Positions 5,737 through 14,334 of a stretch of DNA of 34,684 nt are shown piece after piece. Where the stretch lies: positions 1 through 34,684 of IMG/VR virus record IMGVR_UViG_3300033153_012504. One strand, given 5' to 3'. A model generated the notes under the pieces. That model was not told the DNA's origin, ran no database searches, and saw nothing but the letters and a program-made list of their open reading frames with translations. Both the position numbers and the translations under genes were made by a program. Every line of letters starts with the position of its first letter. The first letter of the stretch is position 1. The stretch comes from a virus.

Positions 5737-5970
5737 TTAATAAAAAAATTAGTTAAAAAAAAGAAATTACAGAGATTAGGAAGCACTAATCTTGTTGTGC
5801 TTATTCCTAAAAAGTGGATTGATGCTATGGATTGGAATCAATATACTCATTTAATATTGGAGTGGCTACCGCATAGGAAAGCTATAATACTCAGTCAAAA
5901 TGAAGAAATTAGTAACTCTCAAACCAAAGAACATAGAAAAAGTTTACCGATTAGCGAAGAAAGTGTCTGA
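5731..5970 (+). CDS. SpoVT/AbrB-like DNA-binding protein
   Basis: A 79-residue protein. Residues 12-55 match the swapped-hairpin AbrB pattern: a basic start, LQRLGSTNLVVLIPKKWI (the 'IPK-W' turn), then a strand region ending in KAIILS. Such proteins are small dimeric DNA-binding regulators, often autoregulatory or antitoxin-like, and are common in archaea. The last 25 residues are polar. Its start codon lies in the right arm of a 13-bp inverted repeat, a plausible self-regulatory site. It is first in the operon that leads into the thermosome and sugar genes. Confidence 0.75.
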   Translation: MDLIKKLVKKKKLQRLGSTNLVVLIPKKWIDAMDWNQYTHLILEWLPHRKAIILSQNEEISNSQTKEHRKSLPISEESV

Positions 5971-6037
5971 CCCTCGTTCAGTTAAGGGAAACTTCAGCAA
6001 AGCACTAAATAAAATAATTGAAAAATACGATGAATAA
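5900..6037 (+). CDS. Ribbon-helix-helix-like protein (45 aa)
   Basis: A 45-codon frame, ATG at 5900, TAA at 6035-6037. It overlaps the AbrB-like gene by 71 nt in another frame and the thermosome start by 8 nt. The product begins with a beta-strand-like MKKLVTLKP, followed by two helices, with NFSKALNKIIEKY at the end. That is the usual RHH (Arc/MetJ) arrangement, in which the strand pairs in a dimer and the second helix starts near a Ser. It is probably a small regulator. Overlaps on both sides and the RHH pattern support it. Confidence 0.55.
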   Translation: MKKLVTLKPKNIEKVYRLAKKVSDPRSVKGNFSKALNKIIEKYDE

Positions 6038-7436
6038 AGAAGAAAACAACCCACAAAATCACATACAATTAGCAATAAACTTTACAGACCTAATTAGAAC
6101 TACACTCGGACCTCGTGGCATGAACAAAATGGTTGTAAAGGATGACAAAATTAAAACTCTCACAAATGATGGCGCAACAATCATCAACAATCTAAAAGGC
6201 GGAAATCCTATAGTAGACCTATTCAAAAACTTAGCAAAATCTCAAGAGGAAGCTGTTGGTGATGGAACAACTACCTCTGTAATTTTAGCAGGACAATTAC
6301 TAAAAAATGCCCAAGATTTAATAAATAAAGGGATACATCCAACAACAATAATCAACGGATATAATGTAGGTTTGGCTAATTCACTTAATTTTTTAGAATC
6401 TAAAAAAGAAAAAGGAGATTTATCAAAAATAATAAAAACAGCTTTTGGAACAAAGATTAATCCAGATTTAATTAGATACTTAACAGAAATATTAATCAAA
6501 ATAAAAGACCCTCATAACTTAAAGTTTATTAAAATTAACAATTCAGACCCATTTAAAACAGAAATTTTCAAGGGACATATTTTTGAAGGTTTTACTCGCA
6601 ATGAATTAATGGAGAAAAAAGTTAAAGGAAAAGTTGCTATTCTTGACTTTCCTGTTAATTTAAAATTTGATAATTTTTCAGTTACTAACGCAGAAGAATT
6701 AGAAAAAGTGACAAATTTTGATATGGAATTAAAAAAAGGAGTAGTTGATGAATTAGTTAAAAATGGAGTAAAGTGGGTATTTTATACAGATACTTGTAAA
6801 GAATTTGATGCTTATTTAACTGATGCTAAAATAAGCGGGGTTGCGATTTTCAGACCAGAAGATACAGATGCAATAGCAAAAAGTCTAAACGCAAGACCAA
6901 TTACCAATAAAAACCAGATAGAAGGACACATAGGTTATGGGGAAATTAAATATGAAAAAGGAGTTGATTCTAACCCTGGGAGAATTTATGTAAAAGGAGA
7001 TATGGAAACATTAATTCTGCATGGACCTACTACCCAAACCTTAGACGAGATTGAGAGGGCAGTAGATGATTGTATAAGGTTGATGAGACATGATATAAGC
7101 ATGATTGTTGGAGCAGGGAGTATTGAAATAGAAACTGCAAAATATTTAAGGAAGATTAAATTAGAAGGTAAGGAACAATTAGCTCTTGAAAAATTCGCAG
7201 AATCATTAGAATCTATTCCTATGATGATTGCTGAAAATTGCGGTTTAGATTCAATCGATATTTTAACTAAATTAAGAGCATCAGATGAAGATTTCGGAGT
7301 AGATATTAGAAAAGGGATTAGTAATGCAAGAGAAAGAGAAATTTTTGAACCAGTTTTAGTTAAGAAACATGCTTTATTTTCTGCTACAAATGTCTGTAAT
7401 TTAATCTTAAAAATGGATGCCATACTTCAAGGATGA
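6030..7436 (+). CDS. Thermosome subunit (group II chaperonin), virus-encoded
   Basis: 468 residues from the ATG at 6030; an upstream TTG at 6018 is less likely. The product is an ATP-driven folding chaperonin that assembles as a double ring with a built-in lid. Family motifs: GPRGMNKM (27-34, usually GPKGMDKM), TNDGAT (45-50), GDGTTTS (77-83), the region with the catalytic aspartate DDC (346-348), GAGSIEIE (361-368), and the conserved stretches LALEKFAESLESIP and AENCGLDSIDIL. The apical domain with the lid region (about 200-300) is present but divergent. It is shorter than the usual ~540 residues and lacks the C-terminal Gly/Met tail, so it may be a specialised subunit. Key ATPase residues appear intact. 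It overlaps gmd by 4 nt. Confidence 0.93.
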   Translation: MNKEENNPQNHIQLAINFTDLIRTTLGPRGMNKMVVKDDKIKTLTNDGATIINNLKGGNPIVDLFKNLAKSQEEAVGDGTTTSVILAGQLLKNAQDLINKGIHPTTIINGYNVGLANSLNFLESKKEKGDLSKIIKTAFGTKINPDLIRYLTEILIKIKDPHNLKFIKINNSDPFKTEIFKGHIFEGFTRNELMEKKVKGKVAILDFPVNLKFDNFSVTNAEELEKVTNFDMELKKGVVDELVKNGVKWVFYTDTCKEFDAYLTDAKISGVAIFRPEDTDAIAKSLNARPITNKNQIEGHIGYGEIKYEKGVDSNPGRIYVKGDMETLILHGPTTQTLDEIERAVDDCIRLMRHDISMIVGAGSIEIETAKYLRKIKLEGKEQLALEKFAESLESIPMMIAENCGLDSIDILTKLRASDEDFGVDIRKGISNAREREIFEPVLVKKHALFSATNVCNLILKMDAILQG

Positions 7437-8365
7437 TAGGAATTATAAGCGGTATTTCTGGACAAGATGGTTCTTATCTTGCAGAATCTTTATCAAAAAA
7501 AGGATATGAAGTTATTGGTCTGGAACGACGAGTAGTAAACAGACCAAAATCAAAATTTAAAATACTTGAATGTGATATTAGAGATTATTCCAGATTAGTT
7601 CAAATTATTCAATTAAAACCAGACGAATTTTATCATTTAGCAGCACAATCAGACGTAGGAAGAAGTTTTAAAGACCCTTTTGAAACATTTCAGACAAATA
7701 TTATTGGAACCTTGAATGTTTTAGAAGCAATTAGAAAATTTTCACCTAAAACAAAACTTTATTTTGCAGGAAGTTCTGAACAATTCGGAAAAGTTCAAAC
7801 TGAACCTCAAAATGAAAAAACTCCTTTTTATCCAAGAAGTCCATATGGAGTAAGCAAAGTTACAGGATTTCATTTAGTCAGAAATTATAGAGAATCTTAT
7901 AATCTGTTTGCTTGTTCAGGAATATTATTTAATCACGAATCTCCAAGACGAGGAAAAGAATTTGTTACCAGAAAAATCACAAGAGCAGTTGCTAAAATAA
8001 AGTTAGGATTACAGAAAAAATTAAAATTAGGAAATTTGGATGCAAAAAGAGATTGGGGATATTCTAAAGATTATGTTGAGGCAATGTGGTTAATGCTGCA
8101 GCAAGATACTCCAGATGATTATGTTGTTGCTACTAATGAAACACATTCTGTCAGAGAGTTTTGTGATTTGGCTTTTAAACATGTAGATTTGGATTATAAA
8201 GATTATGTTAAAATTAAATCTGAATTTTTTAGACCTTGTGAAGTAAATACTCTAACAGGCGATTATTCTAAAGCAAAGGATAAACTTGGATGGGAGCCAA
8301 AAATTAAATTTGGAGAACTTGTAAAGTTAATGGTAGATGAAGATATTAATAGCTTATCTAAATAA
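7433..8365 (+). CDS. gmd: GDP-mannose 4,6-dehydratase
   Basis: A 310-residue short-chain dehydrogenase/reductase that converts GDP-mannose to GDP-4-keto-6-deoxymannose, the entry point to GDP-fucose, rhamnose, perosamine, colitose and related sugars. Visible are the NADP-binding GISGQDG (residues 7-13), HLAAQSDVG (near 68-76), the SSEQFG motif (114-119) with catalytic Ser/Glu, YGVSK (Tyr138, Lys142), and GILFNHESPRRG plus RDWGYSKDYVEAM, which are hallmarks of Gmd. Slightly shorter than the usual ~345 residues. The host is assumed to supply GDP-mannose. It is first in the sugar island and translationally coupled to the thermosome. Confidence 0.93.
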   Translation: MIGIISGISGQDGSYLAESLSKKGYEVIGLERRVVNRPKSKFKILECDIRDYSRLVQIIQLKPDEFYHLAAQSDVGRSFKDPFETFQTNIIGTLNVLEAIRKFSPKTKLYFAGSSEQFGKVQTEPQNEKTPFYPRSPYGVSKVTGFHLVRNYRESYNLFACSGILFNHESPRRGKEFVTRKITRAVAKIKLGLQKKLKLGNLDAKRDWGYSKDYVEAMWLMLQQDTPDDYVVATNETHSVREFCDLAFKHVDLDYKDYVKIKSEFFRPCEVNTLTGDYSKAKDKLGWEPKIKFGELVKLMVDEDINSLSK

Positions 8366-8993
8366 GTTAGATTTTGCATTAGAAAGTTTGAGAAAATTTT
8401 CTCCAGATATTGAAATAGTTAAATTTAAGGTAAATCCAAAAAGAACAAAAGTTGTTGAAGAAATTTTTACTGAATATCTTAATTCAGATAAATTTACAGA
8501 AGATGTGATGATTTGGCATCCAGATATGCAGGCTACTGAGAATTGGTATGAAGAGTTAATGAAATACTATGATGAATTTGATGTTATTGGATGTAAATTA
8601 GTTTATCCAAATGGTTTAATTCAGCATTATGGAGGAGCAATAATGTCAGATGGAAGAGGATGTCATCCACATCAATATATGAAAAATATAGGTTTAACTA
8701 AACCTCAAGAAGTAGCATATGTAACTGGACCAGGAATGGTAATTAAAAAGAAAGTATGGGAAAAATGCAAATTTGATTTTCAATTTAATTATTATATAGA
8801 CACAGATTTTTGTTTTCAAGCAAGAGAAAAAGGCTTCAGTGTTGGTGTTGTTCCAGTTGAAATAATCCATTATGAAGGAGAAGAAACTTTGAATATTCCA
8901 TTATATGAAATTAAAAGAAAATTAAAAGAAAGCCACAATAAATTTGTAGCTAAATGGATGTATAGATTAGTAAATAAAAATGAAAGCAAGTGA
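8337..8993 (+). CDS. GT-A (GT2-like) glycosyltransferase
   Basis: A 218-residue protein resembling the rhamnosyltransferase/GT2 group: VIGCKLVYPNGLIQHYGG, then VTGPGMVIKKKVWEK (acceptor-side loop), YIDTDFCFQAREKGF with the D-x-D-like and E-x-x-x-G elements, and VEIIHYEGE with the terminal metal-binding His. The N-terminal nucleotide-binding part is short, so the domain is compact or slightly trimmed. It probably transfers the deoxysugar made in this island. It starts 29 nt inside gmd and overlaps the ThDP gene by 14 nt. Confidence 0.82.
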   Translation: MKILIAYLNKLDFALESLRKFSPDIEIVKFKVNPKRTKVVEEIFTEYLNSDKFTEDVMIWHPDMQATENWYEELMKYYDEFDVIGCKLVYPNGLIQHYGGAIMSDGRGCHPHQYMKNIGLTKPQEVAYVTGPGMVIKKKVWEKCKFDFQFNYYIDTDFCFQAREKGFSVGVVPVEIIHYEGEETLNIPLYEIKRKLKESHNKFVAKWMYRLVNKNESK

Positions 8994-10671
8994 TTATATA
9001 GCAAAAAGAATAAAAAAAGAAACTCCAGTTGTATTTGGAATTATAGGTGGTGCTATAGTAAATCTGTTTGATAGTTTATATAAGCAAAAAATTAAAATAA
9101 TAACTATGCACCATGAACAAGCATGTGCAATTGCTGCAGATGCCTATGCGAGAGTAAGTGGAAAGTTAGGAGTTGTTATTTCAACATCTGGTCCTGGAGC
9201 AACTAATTTAATAACTGGGACTTGTTGCTCCTGGTTTGACTCAATTCCTATATTAACTATTGCAGGACAAGTCCCAAAAAATCAATTAAAAGGAAAATCA
9301 AAAATAAGACAAAGAGGTTTTCAAGAAACAGACACAGTTACTTTATTTAAATCTATTACTAAATTTAGTAAAAGAGTAATAGACGTAAAAAAAGATTTAG
9401 AAAATGCTATGAACATTGCCAAGAGTGAAAGGAAAGGACCTGTATTTTTAGAATTATGTGATGATATTCAAAGAGAGGAAATTAAAGATATAGATACTAT
9501 GAAAATTAAATTAAAAGAGAATATTAATATTAAAAAATCTATAGGACTAAAACAGAAAATAGAGAATTATATAGCAAAATCAAATAGACCTCTGTTAATT
9601 CTTGGTGCTGGATGCAAAATAGTTAAACATTCTATTAAAGAATTTGTAGATAAGCTAAATATAGCCACACTATTAACTTGGGGAGCAATGGACTTATTGC
9701 CAGATAATCATCCATTAAATTGCAGAGATTTTGGTGTTACTTCACAGAGAATTGGTAATTTTGCAATTCAAAATTCAGATTTAATTATATGTCTCGGAAC
9801 AAGACTTGATACACACGAAGTAATAAACAAATGGGCTCAAAATGCAAAAAAAATAATAATTGATATAGATGATGCAGAATTAAAAAAACATAAAGCAGAT
9901 TATAAAACAAAAATTAATTTAAAACAAATGCCTTTTCTTGAAAATAGAAAAGATTTTTCATCTTGGCTAAATAAAATTCAAATTCTTAGAAAACAATATC
10001 CTTTGCCAAAGACAATGCCATATGAATTTATAAAAACACTTTCAGAATATGCAAATGAAAAAGACATTATAATAACTGATGCAGGGCAAACTTTAGTATG
10101 GACTATGCAAGCATGGAAAGTAAAAGAAAATCAAAGATTATTATCTGCTTTCAATCATTCTCCAATGGGATATGCTTTGCCTGCAAGCATAGGTGCTTAT
10201 TTTGCTAATCACTTCAAAAAACAACCAACTTACAAAATGAATAGAAATATAATTTGCATAACAGGAGACGGCGGATTACAAATCAACTTACAAGAATTGC
10301 AGACAATAGTAGGATACAAATTGCCTATAAAGATATTTGTTATTGATAATAAAGGATATGGAATGATAAAACAAACACAATCTGATTGGAAAAATCTTAA
10401 AGATGGAGTAGCTTGTGAACCTTATATGACTAAATTAAGTAAGATAGCTAAAGCTCATGGAATAACTTATAAAGAAATCAACTCAGAAAAAGATTTTAAA
10501 AGAATTCCATTATTTCTAAAATTAAATGAATCAGTTATTATTAAAGTTAAAATTCCAGATGGAACAAAAATTGAACCAAAATTAAAATATGGAGATGATT
10601 TTGATGACTTATCTCCAAAATTAAGTAAAGAAGAGAGGAGGAAAATAAATGGAATTCTCAAATCGTGCTAA
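8980..10671 (+). CDS. ThDP-dependent acetolactate synthase-like enzyme
   Basis: 563 residues, full length for the family, with three domains. The N-terminal Pyr domain has the ThDP-activating Glu46 in HHEQACAIAADAYARVSG and the GPGATNLITG loop. The central domain is around 190-330. The C-terminal PP domain has the metal/diphosphate motif GDG (429-431) followed by DNKGYG. It decarboxylates or ligates 2-keto acids. Among Gmd and glycosyltransferases it is unlikely to serve valine synthesis. A precedent is YerE, a ThDP enzyme that adds a two-carbon branch to a keto-deoxysugar. Substrate assignment here is inference. The last 28 residues are polar. It overlaps the aminotransferase by 23 nt. Confidence 0.85.
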   Translation: MKASDYIAKRIKKETPVVFGIIGGAIVNLFDSLYKQKIKIITMHHEQACAIAADAYARVSGKLGVVISTSGPGATNLITGTCCSWFDSIPILTIAGQVPKNQLKGKSKIRQRGFQETDTVTLFKSITKFSKRVIDVKKDLENAMNIAKSERKGPVFLELCDDIQREEIKDIDTMKIKLKENINIKKSIGLKQKIENYIAKSNRPLLILGAGCKIVKHSIKEFVDKLNIATLLTWGAMDLLPDNHPLNCRDFGVTSQRIGNFAIQNSDLIICLGTRLDTHEVINKWAQNAKKIIIDIDDAELKKHKADYKTKINLKQMPFLENRKDFSSWLNKIQILRKQYPLPKTMPYEFIKTLSEYANEKDIIITDAGQTLVWTMQAWKVKENQRLLSAFNHSPMGYALPASIGAYFANHFKKQPTYKMNRNIICITGDGGLQINLQELQTIVGYKLPIKIFVIDNKGYGMIKQTQSDWKNLKDGVACEPYMTKLSKIAKAHGITYKEINSEKDFKRIPLFLKLNESVIIKVKIPDGTKIEPKLKYGDDFDDLSPKLSKEERRKINGILKSC

Positions 10672-11635
10672 AAGATTAATAGGACAGGGTATGTTTCAGA
10701 TTAAATCTAAAGCAGAAACAATAGAAAGAAAAGGAAAAAAGTTATTACATTTTGAAATAGGTGATACTTGTTTTAATGCTCCAGAAATAGTTAAAAGAGC
10801 CTGTGTCAAAGCAATAAAAAGAAATAAGACCCATTATGTTAATCCCTTAGGGCTGTTTGAACTTAGAAAAAAAATTGCAGATGTGGAATGTGTTTATATA
10901 GAGAATGTTGCAGTAATCCCTGCTAATTTTGGAATATTTGCAGCATTGTCAATATTATGTAACAAAGGAGACAAAGTTGATTATCCTATTCCTGGTTTCC
11001 CAACATATAAGGCAGTATGCAATTATCTTGGACTAAAAAAAGGAAAAAACCCAAAAGTTACTATATACAATTCTCCAAATAATCCTACAGGAACATCTTA
11101 TCACAAAAATGTAAATTCTAATTGGATTATAGAAGATAAAATATATGATGAGATGTTTTATGAAACAGAGATAATTTCTTCCCTTATGTTTAATAAAAAA
11201 CCAAAAGGACAAATTATAATAAAATCTTTTTCCAAATCACATGCTATGCCTGGATTTAGATTAGGATATATGATTGCACCAAAAGAAATAATTGATAAAG
11301 TTGGACTTTTAATTGAAACTACTTATTCTTGTTTGCCTGAATTCATACAATGGGCAGGTTTAGAAGCACTTAAAATTAAAAGATATAAAATAAAAGAATT
11401 AAGAAAAAGAAGAGATTTGATGTATAATATTCTAAAGAAACATTATGAATTAAAAAAACCTCAAGGTGGAATTTATTGCTGGTGTAAATGCAAGGATGGA
11501 GAAAGAGAATTTGAAAGATTATTAAAAAAAGGAATTGTAGTATGTCCTGGAAAGGTATTTGGAAAGAAAGAATTTATTAGATTTTGTTTTGCAAGACCAA
11601 TTAAAGAAATTAAAAAATTAGGAGAGAGATTATGA
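10649..11635 (+). CDS. PLP aminotransferase, class I/II
   Basis: A 328-residue fold-type I aminotransferase: NSPNNPTG at 141-148 (substrate/PLP contact), the Schiff-base lysine in SFSKSHAMPGFRLGY (Lys196), and a C-terminal Arg for the substrate carboxylate (RFCFARP, near 313-319). It is shorter than the typical 370-400 residues and lacks part of the usual N-terminal and middle helices. It resembles HisC/aspartate aminotransferases, not the DegT family that makes amino-sugars such as perosamine, so an amino-acid-like substrate is more likely, perhaps the product of the adjacent ThDP enzyme. A good GAGGAGG ribosome-binding site lies upstream. ATGA overlap with the next gene. Confidence 0.85.
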   Translation: MEFSNRAKRLIGQGMFQIKSKAETIERKGKKLLHFEIGDTCFNAPEIVKRACVKAIKRNKTHYVNPLGLFELRKKIADVECVYIENVAVIPANFGIFAALSILCNKGDKVDYPIPGFPTYKAVCNYLGLKKGKNPKVTIYNSPNNPTGTSYHKNVNSNWIIEDKIYDEMFYETEIISSLMFNKKPKGQIIIKSFSKSHAMPGFRLGYMIAPKEIIDKVGLLIETTYSCLPEFIQWAGLEALKIKRYKIKELRKRRDLMYNILKKHYELKKPQGGIYCWCKCKDGEREFERLLKKGIVVCPGKVFGKKEFIRFCFARPIKEIKKLGERL

Positions 11636-12471
11636 AACTTCCAGATGAAATCAATTATGCAGAAGCATATCTTACTTTAAGATGTAACTTAAGGTGTCCA
11701 TATTGTATAAATGACCCAGATGATAAAGTTGTTAGGAACAGAAAAGAAATGTCAGGAGAAGAATGGATAGAAATGTTAAATAAAATAGATTTTGGAAATG
11801 TCCCATTAACATTAGGAGGAGGAGAGCCAACAATTCATAAAGATTTTTATCAAATAGTAAATGGAATAAATCCACTTACAAAATTAGATTTATTAACTAA
11901 CTTACGATTCAACCCTATTGATTTTAAACATAATATTCCAAGAACAAAGTTTGCCAGGGTAGAGAACCCAGTATATAAAGCAATTAGAGTAAGTTATCAT
12001 CCAAGTCAGATGAATCCAGATGAATTAATTTATAAAGCAAGGCAATTGCAGTTATTTGGATTTCCAATAGGAATATTTGGTATAAACCATCCAGAAAACA
12101 TAGAAGCCAATATGCAAATGGCAGAATTAGCAAGAAAAGAGAAAATATATTTCTTTGTGAAAGATTTTTTAGGAGAGTATAAAGGAAAGTTATTTGGAAA
12201 TTATTCTAATCCTGATGGAATTTCAGGAGCAAAAAAACAAGTAAAATGTAGAAGCAAAGAATTGCTTATAGGTCCAGAAGGAGATGTTTATAGATGTCAT
12301 AGAGATTTATATAGAAAAGAAAATACAATAGGAAGAATTCCGTATGTAGATTTATATAAGTTTAGAGACTGTAATAATTTTGGAGAATGCAATCCTTGCG
12401 ACTTAAAATTAAAAACAAATCGTTTTCTTCAGGCAGGAAATTGTCAGGTAGAAATTGAGGAGATTAAATGA
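11632..12471 (+). CDS. Radical SAM enzyme with C-terminal Cys cluster
   Basis: A 279-residue protein. The 4Fe-4S motif C-x3-C-x2-C is at Cys18, Cys22 and Cys25 (RCNLRCPYC). GGGEPT, near residue 63, is the usual SAM-binding GGE motif. The C-terminal third has about six cysteines (CRSKE..., YRCHR, FRDCNNFGECNPCDLK, NCQ), arranged like a SPASM/twitch domain that holds extra iron-sulfur clusters. Such enzymes carry out radical chemistry on peptides, sugars or nucleotides; the target cannot be told from sequence. Starts inside the aminotransferase stop and overlaps the next glycosyltransferase (ATGA). Confidence 0.85.
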   Translation: MKLPDEINYAEAYLTLRCNLRCPYCINDPDDKVVRNRKEMSGEEWIEMLNKIDFGNVPLTLGGGEPTIHKDFYQIVNGINPLTKLDLLTNLRFNPIDFKHNIPRTKFARVENPVYKAIRVSYHPSQMNPDELIYKARQLQLFGFPIGIFGINHPENIEANMQMAELARKEKIYFFVKDFLGEYKGKLFGNYSNPDGISGAKKQVKCRSKELLIGPEGDVYRCHRDLYRKENTIGRIPYVDLYKFRDCNNFGECNPCDLKLKTNRFLQAGNCQVEIEEIK

Positions 12472-13100
12472 GATTATTAGTTATGTGTTCATCTTTTAGA
12501 AGACCTAAGTATTTAAAAAAAATGCTTGAAAGCTTTGATAAAACTCAAAAAATGTCAGATATTGTTATTTATCTTCATGAAGACGACCCAACATTAGAAG
12601 AATATAAACTTATTATTAAAGGAAGAAACTTTGAAATAGGACCTCATAAAACAATGGTTGAAGTTGATAATTATTTTATAAAAAAATATCCTAATTATGA
12701 TTTTTATCAGAATATTAATGATGACCATGTTTATATTAAAAAAGGTTGGGATAAAAAGATGACTAATAATTTAGGGGAAAGAATTGCTTATTGTGTTCAA
12801 GATGGAGATTTATTTGAGCATCCAACAGCAGAGATAGTCCCAAAAGCAATTATTAAAAAGCTGGGCTATTATATTTATCCAGCATTTTCTCAATATGGTT
12901 GTGATACTTATATGAAAAAAATTTTAGAAATTGTTGGTGGAGCAAGATATGATGGTTTTATTTTGCATAAATGTGCAAATCTTGGATTAATGGACAAAGA
13001 TGAAAATTGGAATGATATCTACCATAGAAAAAGTGTAGAAAAAGGCGATGCTGCACTTCAAGAATTTATAAATAAAGGGGAATTAAATAAATTAAAATGA
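12468..13100 (+). CDS. GT-A-type glycosyltransferase-like protein
   Basis: A 210-residue protein beginning with a Rossmann-like strand and an Arg-rich loop (LLVMCSSFRRPKYLKKMLES), then HEDDP, and an INDDHVYIKKGWD segment that fits the D-x-D position of GT-A enzymes. The family is divergent, and short enzymes like this occur in phage and archaeal glycan clusters. Donor and acceptor are unknown. It lies between two radical SAM genes with 4-nt overlaps on both sides, so it belongs to the same pathway. Confidence 0.7.
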   Translation: MRLLVMCSSFRRPKYLKKMLESFDKTQKMSDIVIYLHEDDPTLEEYKLIIKGRNFEIGPHKTMVEVDNYFIKKYPNYDFYQNINDDHVYIKKGWDKKMTNNLGERIAYCVQDGDLFEHPTAEIVPKAIIKKLGYYIYPAFSQYGCDTYMKKILEIVGGARYDGFILHKCANLGLMDKDENWNDIYHRKSVEKGDAALQEFINKGELNKLK

Positions 13101-14185
13101 AAAGATTAATGGATAGTTCAAAAACATTATGGCATATGGATAGAGTAATTGAACATTTTGATAAAGGTAAAAGAATTGCTCCAGTTCATATTGATATGGG
13201 AATTTCTAAATTTTGTAATATTAATTGTGTCTTTTGCTATGGAGTTTATCAAAATAGAAAGAAAACAATAATCAAGAAAGACGCATTATTGCAAACAATG
13301 AGAGATGCAGGAGAAATTGGAGTTCGTTCTATAGCAATAATTGGTGATGGAGAACCAACTGTTAATCCGTATTTTTATGAAGCATTAAAAGTTGGAAAAG
13401 AAAGTGGATTAAGTCTTGCAACGTCTACTTCTGGAGTATTGCTTGACAACTATGATAAAAGATTAGCAGTATTAGAAAATACAGAGTGGATGAGGTTTTG
13501 TTTAGCTGCAGGAACAAAGGAACAATATAAGCAATTTCATAGGGTAGACCAATTTGATAAGGTAAGAAGAAATATTGAAGCGATGGTTAATTTAAGAGAT
13601 AGTAGAGGATTAGAATGTGATATAGGATTACAAGCAGTGTATGTTCCAGGAATTATGAATGATGCTATGATTGATGAGGCAAAATTAGCTGTTGATTTGG
13701 GTGTAGATTATTTTGTAATAAAACAATGCAGTCTTCCTGAAGGAAATCAGAGAGTTGGAGATGTAGAATTTAACCCTATAGAATATGATAATCCTAAAAA
13801 TGTAGAAGCCCTTAAGATAGCAGAAAGTTACTCTACAGAGAGGACAAAAATAATCCCAAAGTGGAATGTGATAAAACAAAAAGGAACAAAAGATTATAAA
13901 GGATGTCCTTCAATTCCCCTCATTTCTGAAATATCTGGAAATGGTGATTGGTATCCTTGCGGATATATGTTTGGTGAAAAACCAGAATTTGATGAATATA
14001 GATTTGGAAATTTACATGAAAAGAGTTTAAAAGAAATTTTTGAAAGTGATAGGTATTGGGATATTATTGAGAAGATGAAAAATTATGATGTTCAAAATGA
14101 TTGTGCAGGATGTTGCAGACAGGACCAAGTAAATCGTTTTATTGATAATTATTTAAATAAACCAAGAGGAATTAATTTTATATGA
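13097..14185 (+). CDS. Radical SAM/SPASM protein
   Basis: A 362-residue protein. C-x3-C-x2-C at Cys40, Cys44, Cys47 (CNINCVFC) and GDGEPT near residue 79 define the radical SAM core. The C-terminal SPASM-like part contains GCPSIPL, DWYPCGYMFGE, FGNLHEKSLKEIFES and CAGCCRQDQ, a set of cysteines for one or two auxiliary clusters. The 'gNl-e-sl-eif-s' phrase is typical of SPASM enzymes acting on peptides or on sugar alcohol and nucleotide substrates. It differs clearly from the other radical SAM protein at 11632-12471. No precursor peptide gene is evident nearby. Confidence 0.85.
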   Translation: MKRLMDSSKTLWHMDRVIEHFDKGKRIAPVHIDMGISKFCNINCVFCYGVYQNRKKTIIKKDALLQTMRDAGEIGVRSIAIIGDGEPTVNPYFYEALKVGKESGLSLATSTSGVLLDNYDKRLAVLENTEWMRFCLAAGTKEQYKQFHRVDQFDKVRRNIEAMVNLRDSRGLECDIGLQAVYVPGIMNDAMIDEAKLAVDLGVDYFVIKQCSLPEGNQRVGDVEFNPIEYDNPKNVEALKIAESYSTERTKIIPKWNVIKQKGTKDYKGCPSIPLISEISGNGDWYPCGYMFGEKPEFDEYRFGNLHEKSLKEIFESDRYWDIIEKMKNYDVQNDCAGCCRQDQVNRFIDNYLNKPRGINFI

Positions 14186-14334
14186 AATCAACCAAAAAAC
14201 ATTTCCTTCTTGAAGCAAACGAGAGGATTATAAATGCTGAATGCGAAGAAAGTAAAGATTTAGAAATAATATATAAAGGAAGAAATATAACAAATAAAAC
14301 ACTCGCGATAATTATTTATGGAGATTTAAAATGA
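14182..14334 (+). CDS. Small hypothetical protein (50 aa)
   Basis: A 50-codon frame that starts in the stop of the radical SAM gene (ATGA at 14182) and ends in the start of the nuclease gene (ATGA at 14331), filling the gap exactly. The product has a helical, charged N-terminal half and a hydrophobic strand-like end (LAIIIYGDLK). No family recognised. The double overlap makes a real gene likely. It could be considered as a radical SAM substrate peptide because of its position, but it has no leader/core pattern. Confidence 0.6.
   Translation: MKSTKKHFLLEANERIINAECEESKDLEIIYKGRNITNKTLAIIIYGDLK

Noticed and set aside
6018-6029. TTG start for the thermosome
   Set aside because: An ATG at 6030 is available, fits the usual overlap with the previous stop and leaves the family N-terminus intact.
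6986-7423. Minus-strand 145-codon frame inside the thermosome gene
   Set aside because: Shadow of a well-supported gene on the plus strand. The same applies to the 172-codon minus frame at 27705-28223 and other antisense frames.
8980-11635. Phosphonate biosynthesis (phosphonopyruvate decarboxylase plus aminotransferase)
   Set aside because: No PEP mutase or cytidylyltransferase gene is present, and the ThDP protein has the full three-domain acetolactate-synthase layout rather than the shorter decarboxylase form.
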